DNA from: Haloactinomyces albus
GTDB lineage: Bacteria; Actinomycetota; Actinomycetes; Mycobacteriales; Pseudonocardiaceae
Assembly (NCBI RefSeq): GCF_031458135.1
Contig: NZ_JAVDXW010000001.1
Location: 1,612,001 to 1,676,000, forward strand
Direction: 5' to 3'
Length of the DNA stretch: 64,000 nucleotides
The position numbers and the translations under genes are program-made. Below the pieces are notes generated by a model. That model worked only from the letters and a program-made list of their open reading frames with translations. It was not told the origin of the DNA and did no database searches. This document shows, in pieces, positions 53,609-61,623 of the stretch; within the stretch, counting starts at the first letter, position 1, and each line of letters opens with the position of its first letter.

Positions 53609-54691
53609 TCAGATCGCCCGGAGTCGCTCGGCGATCCGCTCCGGAGTCACGTCGTTGATCCACACTCCCATACCGGACTCGGAACCGGCCAGGTATTTGA
53701 GCTTGTCCGAGGCCCGCAGCACCGAGAACACCTCGAGATGCAGCCAGGACAGCTCCCGGCCCGTGCGGACCGGTGCCTGGTACCAGGCGGCGATGTAGGG
53801 CAGCGGGCGATCGTAGAGCCCATCGAGGCGGCGCAGGACCTCCAGGTACGTGGCCGCGAAGTCATCGCGTTCGGCATCGGTCAACGCCGGGATGTCCGGG
53901 ACCTGCCGATGCGGCAGCAGATGCACCTCCACGGGCCACCGTGCCGCGGCGGGAACGAACGCCGTCCAGTACTCGGAGTCCACGAGCACCCGATCGCCCG
54001 CGGCGCGCTCGGCAGCGAGCACATCTCCGAGCAGGTGCCTGCCGTGCTCGGCTCGGTAGTCCTCCGCCACCCGCAGCATTCGCTCGGTTTTGGGGGTGAC
54101 GAACGGATAGCCGTAGATCTGCCCGTGCGGATGGTGCAGCGTGACACCGATCTCCTCGCCCCGGTTCTCGAAACAGAAGACCTGTTCGACTCCGGGCGTC
54201 TCGGAAAGCGCGGAGGTGCGGTCGGCCCAGGCGTCCACGACCGTGCGCACCCGGCTGTGACCGAGTCTGCCGAACGAGGTGTGGTGCTCCGAAGTGAAGC
54301 ACATCACCTCGCACCGGCCCTGCGCGGGCGCCGACGGGACCAGGCCCGTCCCGTCCACGGTCCCGGCCCCTCCCTCGATCCCCCCGGAAAACGACGGGAA
54401 CCGGTTCTCGAACACGACCACGTCGTAGTCGGACTCCGGTATCTCGCTGAGTCGTCCCGGGCTGCTCGGGCACAGCGGGCACAGATCAGCAGGGGGCTTG
54501 TAGGTCCGGGACTGGCGGTGAGCGGCCATCGCCACCCACTCACCGGTGAGCGGATCCCGCCGCATCTCCGAGGCGGGAGCCTGCTCCGGCAGATCACGAG
54601 CGTCCTCGGCCACCCGCGGCGGGGCGTGCGGATCGGTGTCGAAGTAGATGATCTCCCGGCCATCGGCCAGGTTCCGCGCAGTACGTCTCAC
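53609..54691 (-). CDS. galT: Galactose-1-phosphate uridylyltransferase
   Basis: A 360-residue Leloir-pathway enzyme exchanging UMP between UDP-glucose and galactose-1-phosphate. The catalytic HPHGQ (in VTLHHPHGQIYGYPF), a zinc-type CPLCPS motif near residue 71 and the C-terminal HLEVF are present. It begins with a GTG that overlaps the stop of the DeoR regulator (GTGA), so the two are co-translated. No galK follows; the next gene is pepD 120 bp downstream. A block of galT and its regulator thus separates pepD from mprB. Confidence 0.95.
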   Translation of the reverse strand: MRRTARNLADGREIIYFDTDPHAPPRVAEDARDLPEQAPASEMRRDPLTGEWVAMAAHRQSRTYKPPADLCPLCPSSPGRLSEIPESDYDVVVFENRFPSFSGGIEGGAGTVDGTGLVPSAPAQGRCEVMCFTSEHHTSFGRLGHSRVRTVVDAWADRTSALSETPGVEQVFCFENRGEEIGVTLHHPHGQIYGYPFVTPKTERMLRVAEDYRAEHGRHLLGDVLAAERAAGDRVLVDSEYWTAFVPAAARWPVEVHLLPHRQVPDIPALTDAERDDFAATYLEVLRRLDGLYDRPLPYIAAWYQAPVRTGRELSWLHLEVFSVLRASDKLKYLAGSESGMGVWINDVTPERIAERLRAI

Positions 54692-55512
54692 AGTTCACTT
54701 TCCTGTTCCGACACGGCCTCTCCGGAACCGGGAGCTTCGGCGATGGTCAATTCGGCTACCTGTTCGCCCAGGACACGGCGGGCTTCCTCGGGCAACCCGT
54801 CATCGCTGATCAGCACATCGGCCTCGTCCAACCCGACGATGGTGGAAATCCCCACCGTGGACCACTTGGCGTGATCGGCGATCACGACCAGCCGGTTCGC
54901 CGCCTCGGCCAGTGCCCGGTTGGTCTCGCTCTCGTTGAGATTCGGGGTGGTGAATCCCGCCCGAGGGGCCATGCCGTGCACCCCGAGAAACACCACGTCC
55001 AGGTGCAGCGAGCGCAGGGTCCGCACCGCGACAGGTCCGACCAGCGCGTCCGAGGGGGTGCGCACTCCTCCGGTCAGGACCACGGTGCGATCGGTGCGGC
55101 CACGCTGCTGAAGCATGTCGGCAACCCGGATCGAGTTGGTCACCACGGTCAGGTCGGCCACGTCATCGAGATGCCGGGCGAGCGTCCAGGTCGTGGTTCC
55201 CGCCGACAGGCCGATGGCGGTGCCGGGCCGCACCATCCCGGCGGCCAGTCGCGCGATCGCCTCCTTCTCGGCCGGTTGACGCATCGACTTCGCCTCGAAA
55301 CCCGGCTCGTCGGTGCTGCGTCCCACCATCGACGTGGCACCGCCGTAGACCTTCTCCACCAGGCCACGACCGGCCAGCGCGTCGAGGTCGCGGCGGATGG
55401 TCATGTCCGAGACACCGAGTCGCAGGACCAGGTCACTGACCTGGACGGCGCCGGTTCGGCGCACCTCCTCCAGGATCACTTCCTGACGCTGACGTGCGAG
55501 CACTCCACTCAT
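54688..55512 (-). CDS. DeoR-family regulator of the galactose gene
   Basis: A 274-residue DeoR repressor. The N-terminal helix-turn-helix (RQEVILEEVRRTGAVQVSDLVLRLGVSDMTIRRDLDALAGRGLVEKVYGGA, residues 9-59) is followed by the sugar-phosphate-binding domain (IGLSAGTTTWTLARHL, LTVVTNSIRVADML, VLTGGVRTPSDALVGP, FTTPNLNESETNRAL, IADHAKW). It overlaps galT by four bases and probably represses the pair until galactose phosphate or a related sugar phosphate appears. Phased TGTTG repeats lie upstream. Confidence 0.92.
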   Translation of the reverse strand: MSGVLARQRQEVILEEVRRTGAVQVSDLVLRLGVSDMTIRRDLDALAGRGLVEKVYGGATSMVGRSTDEPGFEAKSMRQPAEKEAIARLAAGMVRPGTAIGLSAGTTTWTLARHLDDVADLTVVTNSIRVADMLQQRGRTDRTVVLTGGVRTPSDALVGPVAVRTLRSLHLDVVFLGVHGMAPRAGFTTPNLNESETNRALAEAANRLVVIADHAKWSTVGISTIVGLDEADVLISDDGLPEEARRVLGEQVAELTIAEAPGSGEAVSEQESEL

Positions 55513-55562
55513 CCCGTCCGAATCCGTCGCCTATCGATCCGTCGTCTATTGGCATCACTACC

Positions 55563-55587
55563 TGACACAAGTCAACATAAAACAACA
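55563..55587 (-). promoter_or_regulatory. Candidate DeoR operator, 10-bp phased repeats
   Basis: On the minus strand TGTTG, TGTTG and TGTCA recur at exactly 10-bp steps within an AT-rich patch 50-75 bases upstream of the DeoR-galT operon. Phased direct repeats are typical DeoR-family sites. Confidence 0.5.
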
Positions 55588-55664
55588 CTACCCGCTCCCC
55601 TCATATGGGGAAATCGAGACATGCTGTGGAAGAGGACACAAACCGTGTTCGCTGATGTTGTCTT

Positions 55665-57104
55665 TCAGGTGTCAAGTTCCGATCCCGGCCTGCCCGGCAG
55701 ATGCATCCGCAGCAAAGCACCACCTTCGGGAGCCTCACCCGCCCACGCGCTGCCTCCGTGCCGCTCGGCGACCTGCTTGACGATCGCCAGGCCCAGACCG
55801 GAACCGGGCAGCATCCGCGACTCCGTGGATCGGTAGAAGCGCTCGAACACGTGCGGCCGGTCCTCCGGTGGGATGCCGGGACCGCTGTCGGCGACCTCCA
55901 GTACCGCGAAACCCGAGTCATGCTGCCGTAGCTCGATCCGGACGGTACCGCCTTGCGGACTCCACTTGGCCCCGTTGTCCAGCAGGTTCAGCACAGCCCG
56001 CTCCAGTGCGGTCGCGTCCCCCAGCATCGACCACGGCTGCAGTCGCACGTCGAACTCGGCCCCGGCCGCACGACGCCGTGCACGCTCCAGGGCTCGCTCC
56101 ACCACATCCACCAGTTCCACCGGCTCGTGCACGGCGTTCGGTGCGTCCTCCCTGGCAAGCTCGACGAGGTCACCCACCAATGCGGACAACTCGGTGAGCT
56201 GCGCCTGCACATCGGTGAACATTTCATCGCGGTCCTGCTCGGACAACGTCGGCGCACCGGGTCGGTCCGAGGCCATCAGCAACTCCAGGTTGGTGCGCAG
56301 CGAGGTCAACGGCGTCCGCAGTTCATGGCCCGCATCGGCGACCAGGCGACGCTGCTGCTCCTGGGACTCGGCCAACGCACCGAGCATCCTGTTGAAGCTC
56401 ATGGTCAGGCGTGCCAGCTCGTCATCACCACTGACGGGGATCGGCCGGAGTTCACCGGTGCGTGCCACCCGTTCGGTCGCCGCCGTCAGGCGTTGCACCG
56501 GACGCAGGGCAGTGCGCCCCACGGCCGTTCCCGCCGCCGCGGCGAGCAGAATCCCGGCGCCGCCGATGACGACCAGCACCACGCTGAGCTGAGCAAGTGT
56601 CTCCTTGGTCGGCTCCAGGGACTGCGACATCACCAGCGCCGTGTTCTCGGCCGCGGGAATCGCCACCACCCTGCTATTGGTCTCCTCATCGGTACGCAGG
56701 GAAAATGGTTGCTGATCCCGCGCGACAGCCAGCTCGGCCGGACCCCACGGTGGCTCCTGGCCCGGACCGGTGATCTCCGTGCCGTCGGCCCGCACCAGGC
56801 TGATCTTCAGGTTCGCCGCCGCGTAGAAGGCCGCGGGGACCGACCGCAGGTCCGGCCCGAGCACCCGAGGCCCCGACACGGCCTGACTGGCCCGCTGCAT
56901 GAGGTTGTTGTCGACCTGCTGGTAGAGGCTGTCGCGCACGGTGACGAACGCCCCCACCGAGACGAGAGCGACCACTCCGGCCACACAGAACGCCGCGAGC
57001 AACGTGACACGGTTGCGCAGGGAGACACGCTGCCACCGACGAGTATCGCGCTCCCCGGCCGGAATGCTGATCAGGTCGGGCGGCGGTGGTGCGGGTGTGG
57101 TCAC
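55665..57104 (-). CDS. mprB: MprB-type sensor histidine kinase
   Basis: A 479-residue kinase. Two membrane helices (about 33-55 and 172-193) enclose an extracytoplasmic sensor of about 115 residues; a HAMP domain (about 195-248), HisKA with [21 protein letters not shown] (His260) and an ATPase domain ([39 protein letters not shown]) follow. The neighbours mprA (overlapping by four bases upstream), pepD and moaB identify it as MprB, which senses envelope stress in mycobacteria and controls pepD. Confidence 0.92.
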   Translation of the reverse strand: MTTPAPPPPDLISIPAGERDTRRWQRVSLRNRVTLLAAFCVAGVVALVSVGAFVTVRDSLYQQVDNNLMQRASQAVSGPRVLGPDLRSVPAAFYAAANLKISLVRADGTEITGPGQEPPWGPAELAVARDQQPFSLRTDEETNSRVVAIPAAENTALVMSQSLEPTKETLAQLSVVLVVIGGAGILLAAAAGTAVGRTALRPVQRLTAATERVARTGELRPIPVSGDDELARLTMSFNRMLGALAESQEQQRRLVADAGHELRTPLTSLRTNLELLMASDRPGAPTLSEQDRDEMFTDVQAQLTELSALVGDLVELAREDAPNAVHEPVELVDVVERALERARRRAAGAEFDVRLQPWSMLGDATALERAVLNLLDNGAKWSPQGGTVRIELRQHDSGFAVLEVADSGPGIPPEDRPHVFERFYRSTESRMLPGSGLGLAIVKQVAERHGGSAWAGEAPEGGALLRMHLPGRPGSELDT

Positions 57105-57793
57105 GGCGGTGTCTCCCGGAGCACGTAGCCCACTCCGCGGACGGTGTGGATCAGGCGTGTCTCCCCCTCGGCTTCGGTCTTACGCCGCAGGTAACCGATG
57201 TAGACCTCCAGGGCATTGCCGGAAGTGGGAAAGTCATACCCCCACACGTCCTCCAGCAGGCGACTGCGGGTCAGTACCTGCTTGGGATGTGCCATGAGCA
57301 GTTCCAGCAGGGAGAACTCCGTCCGCGTCAGGCTGATCGCCCGCTCGCCTCTGCGGACTTCCCTGGTTCCCGGGTCCAGCTCCAGGTCCGCGAAACGCAG
57401 CGCTTCGGGGCGCTGCTCCCCGACCTCCGGTGGCCCCGTCCTGCGCAGCAGGGCGCGGACGCGCGCCAACAGTTCCTCCAGAGCGAACGGTTTGGGCAGG
57501 TAGTCGTCGGCCCCGGCGTCGAGGCCCGCGACCCGGTCGGAAACCGCCTCCCTCGCCGTGAGCACCAGGATCGGAAGGTCGTCGCCGGTGCTGCGCAACC
57601 TGCGGGCGACCTCCAAACCATCGACCCTGGGCATCATGACGTCGAGAACCATCGCGTCCGGCCGCTGGTCCACCAGCTGGTCCAGTGCCTGCTGACCATC
57701 CGTCGCGAGTTCGACCTGGTAGCCGTTGAACTGCAACGACCGCCGCAAGGACTCTCGCACGGCACGGTCATCGTCGACGACGAGGATGCGCAT
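57101..57793 (-). CDS. mprA: MprA-type response regulator (OmpR/PhoB family)
   Basis: A 230-residue regulator. The receiver has DDD (residues 7-9), phospho-acceptor Asp51 in [12 protein letters not shown] and the Lys in [23 protein letters not shown]; the C-terminal winged helix has [34 protein letters not shown] and [28 protein letters not shown]. The start is the ATG at 57793. It overlaps mprB (ATGA). A 19-bp direct-repeat box lies just upstream, implying autoregulation. Confidence 0.95.
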   Translation of the reverse strand: MRILVVDDDRAVRESLRRSLQFNGYQVELATDGQQALDQLVDQRPDAMVLDVMMPRVDGLEVARRLRSTGDDLPILVLTAREAVSDRVAGLDAGADDYLPKPFALEELLARVRALLRRTGPPEVGEQRPEALRFADLELDPGTREVRRGERAISLTRTEFSLLELLMAHPKQVLTRSRLLEDVWGYDFPTSGNALEVYIGYLRRKTEAEGETRLIHTVRGVGYVLRETPP

Positions 57794-57814
57794 ACGCCCA
57801 GTGTTACGCGATGC

Positions 57815-57833
57815 CCTGAGAACCACCTGAGAG
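57815..57833 (-). promoter_or_regulatory. MprA-type box upstream of mprA
   Basis: On the minus strand CTCTCAGG-N3-TTCTCAGG: two 8-bp direct repeats 11 bp apart (19 bp in total), centred 31 bases before the mprA start codon. This matches the known MprA-box layout of two loosely conserved 8-bp repeats. Confidence 0.65.
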
Positions 57834-57922
57834 CCGGTCCCCTTCTGGCGGGACGTGAGCAGGCTCGCGTCTGTGCCGGGCCGCTATGACGACCGCGGAA
57901 GCACCGGGCAGGATGGTCCGCG

Positions 57923-58603
57923 ATGACTACTGCCGGACGATCACCACGGGGCACTTCCGAAGCACCTTCCACGGATCTCTACGACGTCATGAACCGCCGC
58001 CGGGACGTGCGGTCGGAGTTCACCGGCGAGGAGATCGCACCGGACGTTCTGCGGCGCGTGCTGACCGCCGCGCACAGCGCCCCCAGTGTCGGGCTGTCCC
58101 AGCCCTGGGATTTCGTGGTCGTGCGCAACGACTCCACTCGTCGTGCCTTCCGCGAGCACGTCCTCGCCGAACGCAGTGTCTTCGCAGCCCAGCTCAGCGG
58201 CGAGCGCGCCGAGACATTCTCCAAAATCAAGGTCGAGGGCGTCGTCGAGTCCTCGTTGTGCATCGCCGTGACCTATGACCCGGAGCGCGGTGCCCCGGAG
58301 GTGCTCGGACGGCACGCCATCGCCGATGCGGGGCTCTACTCGGTCTGCCTGGCGATCCAGAACCTGTGGCTGGCAGCGACCGCCGAAGGGCTCGGCGTGG
58401 GGTGGGTCAGTTTCTACCGGGAGGATTTCCTGCGGCGCCTGCTGGACATCCCCTCCGGCGTCCGCCCGGTCGCCTGGTTGTGTCTCGGCCCCGTGCGTTC
58501 ACTGGCCGACACGCCCGACCTGGAGCGCCACGGCTGGCGCAAGCGCCTGCAACTCGAGGACGTCGTCCACGACGAGAAGTACCGACACGACTTCAGCCGG
58601 TAG
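57923..58603 (+). CDS. bluB: 5,6-dimethylbenzimidazole synthase
   Basis: A 226-residue nitroreductase-fold flavoenzyme that cuts reduced FMN with oxygen to form dimethylbenzimidazole, the lower ligand of vitamin B12. RRRDVRSEFTGEEI (near residue 25), AAHSAPSVGLSQPWDFVVVRN, ADAGLYSVCLAIQNLWLAATAEGLGVGWVSFY and the C-terminal region fit BluB rather than general nitroreductases. No cobalamin riboswitch is visible in the short upstream gap, and no other B12 genes are adjacent. Divergent from mprA. Confidence 0.88.
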   Translation: MTTAGRSPRGTSEAPSTDLYDVMNRRRDVRSEFTGEEIAPDVLRRVLTAAHSAPSVGLSQPWDFVVVRNDSTRRAFREHVLAERSVFAAQLSGERAETFSKIKVEGVVESSLCIAVTYDPERGAPEVLGRHAIADAGLYSVCLAIQNLWLAATAEGLGVGWVSFYREDFLRRLLDIPSGVRPVAWLCLGPVRSLADTPDLERHGWRKRLQLEDVVHDEKYRHDFSR

Positions 58604-58704
58604 TCTGTACCTCGAACAGCACGTGTCCGGCAGGTTACCGAGCGGGTAGCCCAGAACGGGTAGTGCCTGGAGCGGGCTGCCGGGAGAAGCGACTGCGAGG
58701 CGTT

Positions 58705-60216
58705 GTGCTGCACGAGACTCCGGTGATGGCGGGGCAGATCCCCGAGCAGGACCGCAGGGTGCGGCTCCTGCTGGAGTCGGCACGTTTCAACGAGGCCGCC
58801 GAACTGTTCGACCAGGTGACGGCCACCGCGACGAACGCCGTCGGTGAGGAGTGGGACCGCTCCACGGTCCTGGCCCACCGGGCACTGAACGCCTGGCGAC
58901 TCGGGAGGATCCCGGCCGCGCTGGAGTTGGCCGCCGAAGGCTGGACCGAACTCGACAACGAACAGCCGACCGGCGTGGCAGCGGCCCAGACGATCGGCAT
59001 GCTCGGTTCCCTGCTGGACACGATCGGGCACCGGTCCTCGGCGCTGGACCTCATGACACGATCGGTCGAGGTGGCCCGGGATGCCGGTGACCCGGACACG
59101 CTCGCACAGTGCCTGCAGCGCAAGGCCCATGCCCTGCTGTTCCGGGCAACCGCGCGTTCCGATGAGGTCGACCCGGAAGAGCAGTTCGCAGCCGCGCGGG
59201 AGCTGTACGAGGAAGCGCTACCACTGGTCCGGGCCGACCTGATCCGCCGGAGTGTGCTCGCGGGTGGCGCACGTGCCCTGGCCGGGGCCGGTGAGACCGA
59301 GAAAGCCGAATGCCGGGCACAGCGGGCACTGCGGCTCAGCCAGGAAGCCGCGGACTGGCTGAGCGGATCGCTCGCCATGTGGGTCCTGGGCCTGATCCGC
59401 CGGGAGCAGGGGCGGCCGGAGGACGCACGGACCTTCCTCAGTCGCGCGCTGGACTGCGCGGAGAAGATCCAGGACATGCTGCTGCTGGCGCGGTTCGCCC
59501 AGGATCTGTCGATGGTCTGCGAGGAACTCGACGATCTCGTCGGCGAGGCCGCAGCCCTCCGAAGATCGCTGAGCGCAAGTCGCACGACGGTCCGGTTCCT
59601 GCAGGAAGGACTGGGGCAGGCCCTGGAGCAGCGACGCGCCGCCGTACAGGCTCAGCAGATAGCCACCGCCGCGCAGGCAGCGGTGCTCCGGGACCCGCTG
59701 ACCAACCTGACCAACCGCCTCGGACTGGAGCGCCGAGCTCCCGGACTGCTCGAACAGACCGCCGCACAGGGGCGGGTGCCGTGGCTGGTGCTGATCGATG
59801 TGGACTGGTTCAAGGAGATCAACGATGAGGCCGGGCACTCGGCCGGCGACGTCGTTCTCCAGGAGCTCGCGCACCTGTTGCGCCGCGAGTGCCGCACCGA
59901 TGACCTGATCTGCCGCTGGGCGGGTGACGAGTTCGTGGTCCTGCTGGTGGACGCCTCCGAGGATTCGAAGGAGGCCGGGCCGATCGTCGCGGAACGGATC
60001 CGAGCCGCCGTGGACGACCACGACTGGCGGCTCGTCCTCGGAAGTACCGAACAACTGCCGACGACGAGCATCGGCGTCGCCGCCGGGCCCGCGGAGCTGG
60101 ACCATCTTTTCGCCGCGGCCGACGTCGCGCTGTACCGGGCCAAGCAAGCGGGACGCAACCGCATCGAGGTCGACCGGCAGCCCCCCGGTCCGCCCTGGCC
60201 CGCACCCAACCGGTAG
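58705..60216 (+). CDS. TPR-like protein with C-terminal GGDEF diguanylate cyclase domain
   Basis: A 503-residue cytoplasmic protein. Residues about 15-300 are helical TPR-like repeats (ALNAWRLGRIPAALELAAEGW, QKAHALLFRATARSDEVD, RALRLSQEAADWLSGSLAMWVLGLIRREQGRPEDA). A short coiled region leads to a GGDEF domain beginning at DPLTNLTNRLGLERR. The active loop is RWAGDEF (AGDEF at 406-410) with an intact inhibitory RxxD (R397-D400), so cyclic-di-GMP synthesis with product feedback is plausible. No EAL domain. The start is the GTG at 58705 behind GAGG; an ATG at 58726 is possible. Such proteins are frequent in actinomycetes. Confidence 0.88.
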   Translation: MLHETPVMAGQIPEQDRRVRLLLESARFNEAAELFDQVTATATNAVGEEWDRSTVLAHRALNAWRLGRIPAALELAAEGWTELDNEQPTGVAAAQTIGMLGSLLDTIGHRSSALDLMTRSVEVARDAGDPDTLAQCLQRKAHALLFRATARSDEVDPEEQFAAARELYEEALPLVRADLIRRSVLAGGARALAGAGETEKAECRAQRALRLSQEAADWLSGSLAMWVLGLIRREQGRPEDARTFLSRALDCAEKIQDMLLLARFAQDLSMVCEELDDLVGEAAALRRSLSASRTTVRFLQEGLGQALEQRRAAVQAQQIATAAQAAVLRDPLTNLTNRLGLERRAPGLLEQTAAQGRVPWLVLIDVDWFKEINDEAGHSAGDVVLQELAHLLRRECRTDDLICRWAGDEFVVLLVDASEDSKEAGPIVAERIRAAVDDHDWRLVLGSTEQLPTTSIGVAAGPAELDHLFAAADVALYRAKQAGRNRIEVDRQPPGPPWPAPNR

Positions 60217-60256
60217 GGCTTGCGCCGTGTGCCCGGCCGGGTGTCGCCGACGTTTT

Positions 60257-60287
60257 TCCGACCGGTACTGTACAAAGCACGGTCGGA
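60257..60287. terminator. Hairpin between GGDEF gene and tRNA-Arg
   Basis: TCCGACCG pairs with CGGTCGGA around a 15-base loop, 40 bp after the GGDEF stop codon and 37 bp before the tRNA. It has no following T-tract. Confidence 0.4.
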
Positions 60288-60323
60288 GCCGCTGCGGGTC
60301 CGCTGCGGCCGTGACTCGCACGT

Positions 60324-60396
60324 GCCCCCGTAGCTCAGGGGATAGAGCACCGCTCTCCTAAAGCGGGTGTCGCAGGTTCGAATCCTGCCGGGGGCG
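60324..60396 (+). tRNA. tRNA-Arg, anticodon CCT
   Basis: A 73-base cloverleaf. Acceptor stem GCCCCCG/CGGGGGC, D-stem GCTC/GAGC, anticodon stem CCGCT/AGCGG with loop CTCCTAA (anticodon CCT, reading AGG), T-stem GCAGG/CCTGC with TTCGAAT. No CCA is encoded. tRNA-Arg genes are common integration sites for actinomycete mobile elements, and accessory-type genes begin directly downstream. Confidence 0.96.
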
Positions 60397-60546
60397 CCTA
60401 GGCCGCGAGGAACACAGCCGGGGCAGTCCCGGTGCCGTGCTCGATCAGGGCTGTCCGGGTGGCGACGTTGATCTCGACGCGCGAGCTCTTGACACGGGCC
60501 ATATCCAGAAATCGCATGCTCCGAGTACGTACTTCGAGTATGCGAG

Positions 60547-61000
60547 GTGGGCGTGGAGGACCGACCAACGGTCGAGCAGCTGATGGAGCGTTTCGCGGCG
60601 GGTTGGAAAATCCCGCACACACACGCCTGGGATGACCTACTGGCTGCGAATGTGGAGCTGTGTCAGCCGCTGTTGCCCAACCGCCGAGGCCGAGCAGCGC
60701 GACCGCGGCGGCGGATACTGGATCGCCGAAACAGACCCCACCGCAGCAGCCCAGGCGGTCACCATCCAACGGACGATGGAGAGCGTTCCGTGGGCGGTCC
60801 TGGCCACCGATGGGGCCTTCAACACCATGCAGCACCTCGGGCTGAACAACTGGCCGAATATCGCCGCCTGCGATCACGAAGACCTGGACGCGCTGCTACG
60901 CCAGTGCGAAACTTGGGAAGCTGAGCACGACCCGAACGGCCAAGCCCTCCCCCGCTCCAAGCGCCACGATGACAAAGCCATCGCCGTCGTCCGGTGGTAG
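60547..61000 (+). pseudogene. Broken gene, C-terminal part of a PP2C-phosphatase-like protein
   Basis: Protein-like sequence is split between two frames. The first part (60547 to about 60670) reads VEDRPTVEQLMERFAAGWK. The second (about 60700-61000, frame shifted by one) reads GGGYWIAETDPTAAAQAV, VPWAVLATDGAFNTMQHLGL and ends LPRSKRHDDKAIAVV. The LATDGA and RHDDKA elements resemble the last metal-binding motifs of PP2C-family phosphatases seen near NUDIX genes in actinomycete accessory elements. A frameshift and missing N-terminal motifs indicate a remnant. Confidence 0.55.
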
Positions 61001-61016
61001 CACTGAGGAAAAAACC

Positions 61017-61448
61017 ATGCCGGAGACGCCCAAGCATTCGGTCAGCGTGGCCGGTGTCGTCATCGACGAAGCCGAGCGAGTGTTGCTCATCCAACGCCGC
61101 GACAACGGCCATTGGGAACCGCCCGGCGGTGTCCTCGAACTCGGCGAAGGCTTCACCGAGGGAGTCTGCCGCGAAGTGCACGAGGAGACCGGCCTGACCA
61201 TCGACGTCGATCGACTCACCGGCGTGTACAAAAACATGACCCGCGGCGTCGTCGTCATTGTCTTTCGCTGTCGAGCCCTCGACGGAACCATCCATCCCAC
61301 CGACGAGGCAGCACGGGTGGAGTGGTGCGAGCTGTCCGAAGCGCTCTCCCTGATGAATGAGGCCTACGCCGTGCGCATCTCCGATGCCTACAAGGACACA
61401 CCTCCTACTCGCACCCACGACGGAGTTCGGCTTACCGCGCACACCTGA
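61017..61448 (+). CDS. NUDIX hydrolase, Pif-like
   Basis: A 143-residue hydrolase with a complete Nudix box: G-x5-E-x7-REVHEETGL within GGVLELGEGFTEGVCREVHEETG (residues 38-60). VAGVVIDEAERVLLIQRRDNGHWEPPGG precedes it, and YKNMTRGVVVIVFRCRA follows. Closely similar proteins occur in actinomycete integrative elements, where pSAM2 Pif, also with a Nudix motif, blocks transfer between cells that carry the element. It lies directly behind the broken PP2C gene, a further sign of an element remnant. The start is the ATG at 61017 behind GAGGAAAAAACC. A housekeeping nucleotide pyrophosphatase is the alternative. Confidence 0.88.
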   Translation: MPETPKHSVSVAGVVIDEAERVLLIQRRDNGHWEPPGGVLELGEGFTEGVCREVHEETGLTIDVDRLTGVYKNMTRGVVVIVFRCRALDGTIHPTDEAARVEWCELSEALSLMNEAYAVRISDAYKDTPPTRTHDGVRLTAHT

Positions 61449-61475
61449 CCCGGAGTGCGTGTGTGCAGAGTTTCT

Positions 61476-61520
61476 TTTCTTCTTCTCGGCGGCCCCTCCG
61501 GGGCCGCCGAGAAGAAGAAA
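61476..61520. terminator. Perfect 21-bp stem hairpin with three-base loop
   Basis: TTTCTTCTTCTCGG..CGGCCCC pairs without mismatch with GGGGCCG..CCGAGAAGAAGAAA. It sits 28 bp after the NUDIX stop and between convergent genes; one of the strongest hairpins in the window. Confidence 0.75.
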
Positions 61521-61623
61521 TGTCCTCACTGGACAGGCAGGCTCCGGGATGACCACCAAACAGTACCTCTACGGAGAGAGAAGCCGGTAGATATCGACTC
61601 CGTATCATCGCCGCGCGAGGTGC

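Noticed and set aside
57827-57922. Cobalamin riboswitch before bluB
   Set aside because: Fewer than 100 bases separate the divergent genes and no B12-box sequence is visible.
60398-60877. Minus-strand frame ending at the tRNA-Arg
   Set aside because: Its last 30 residues look protein-like but most of the frame is antisense to the PP2C remnant and has no known motif; too weak to call.
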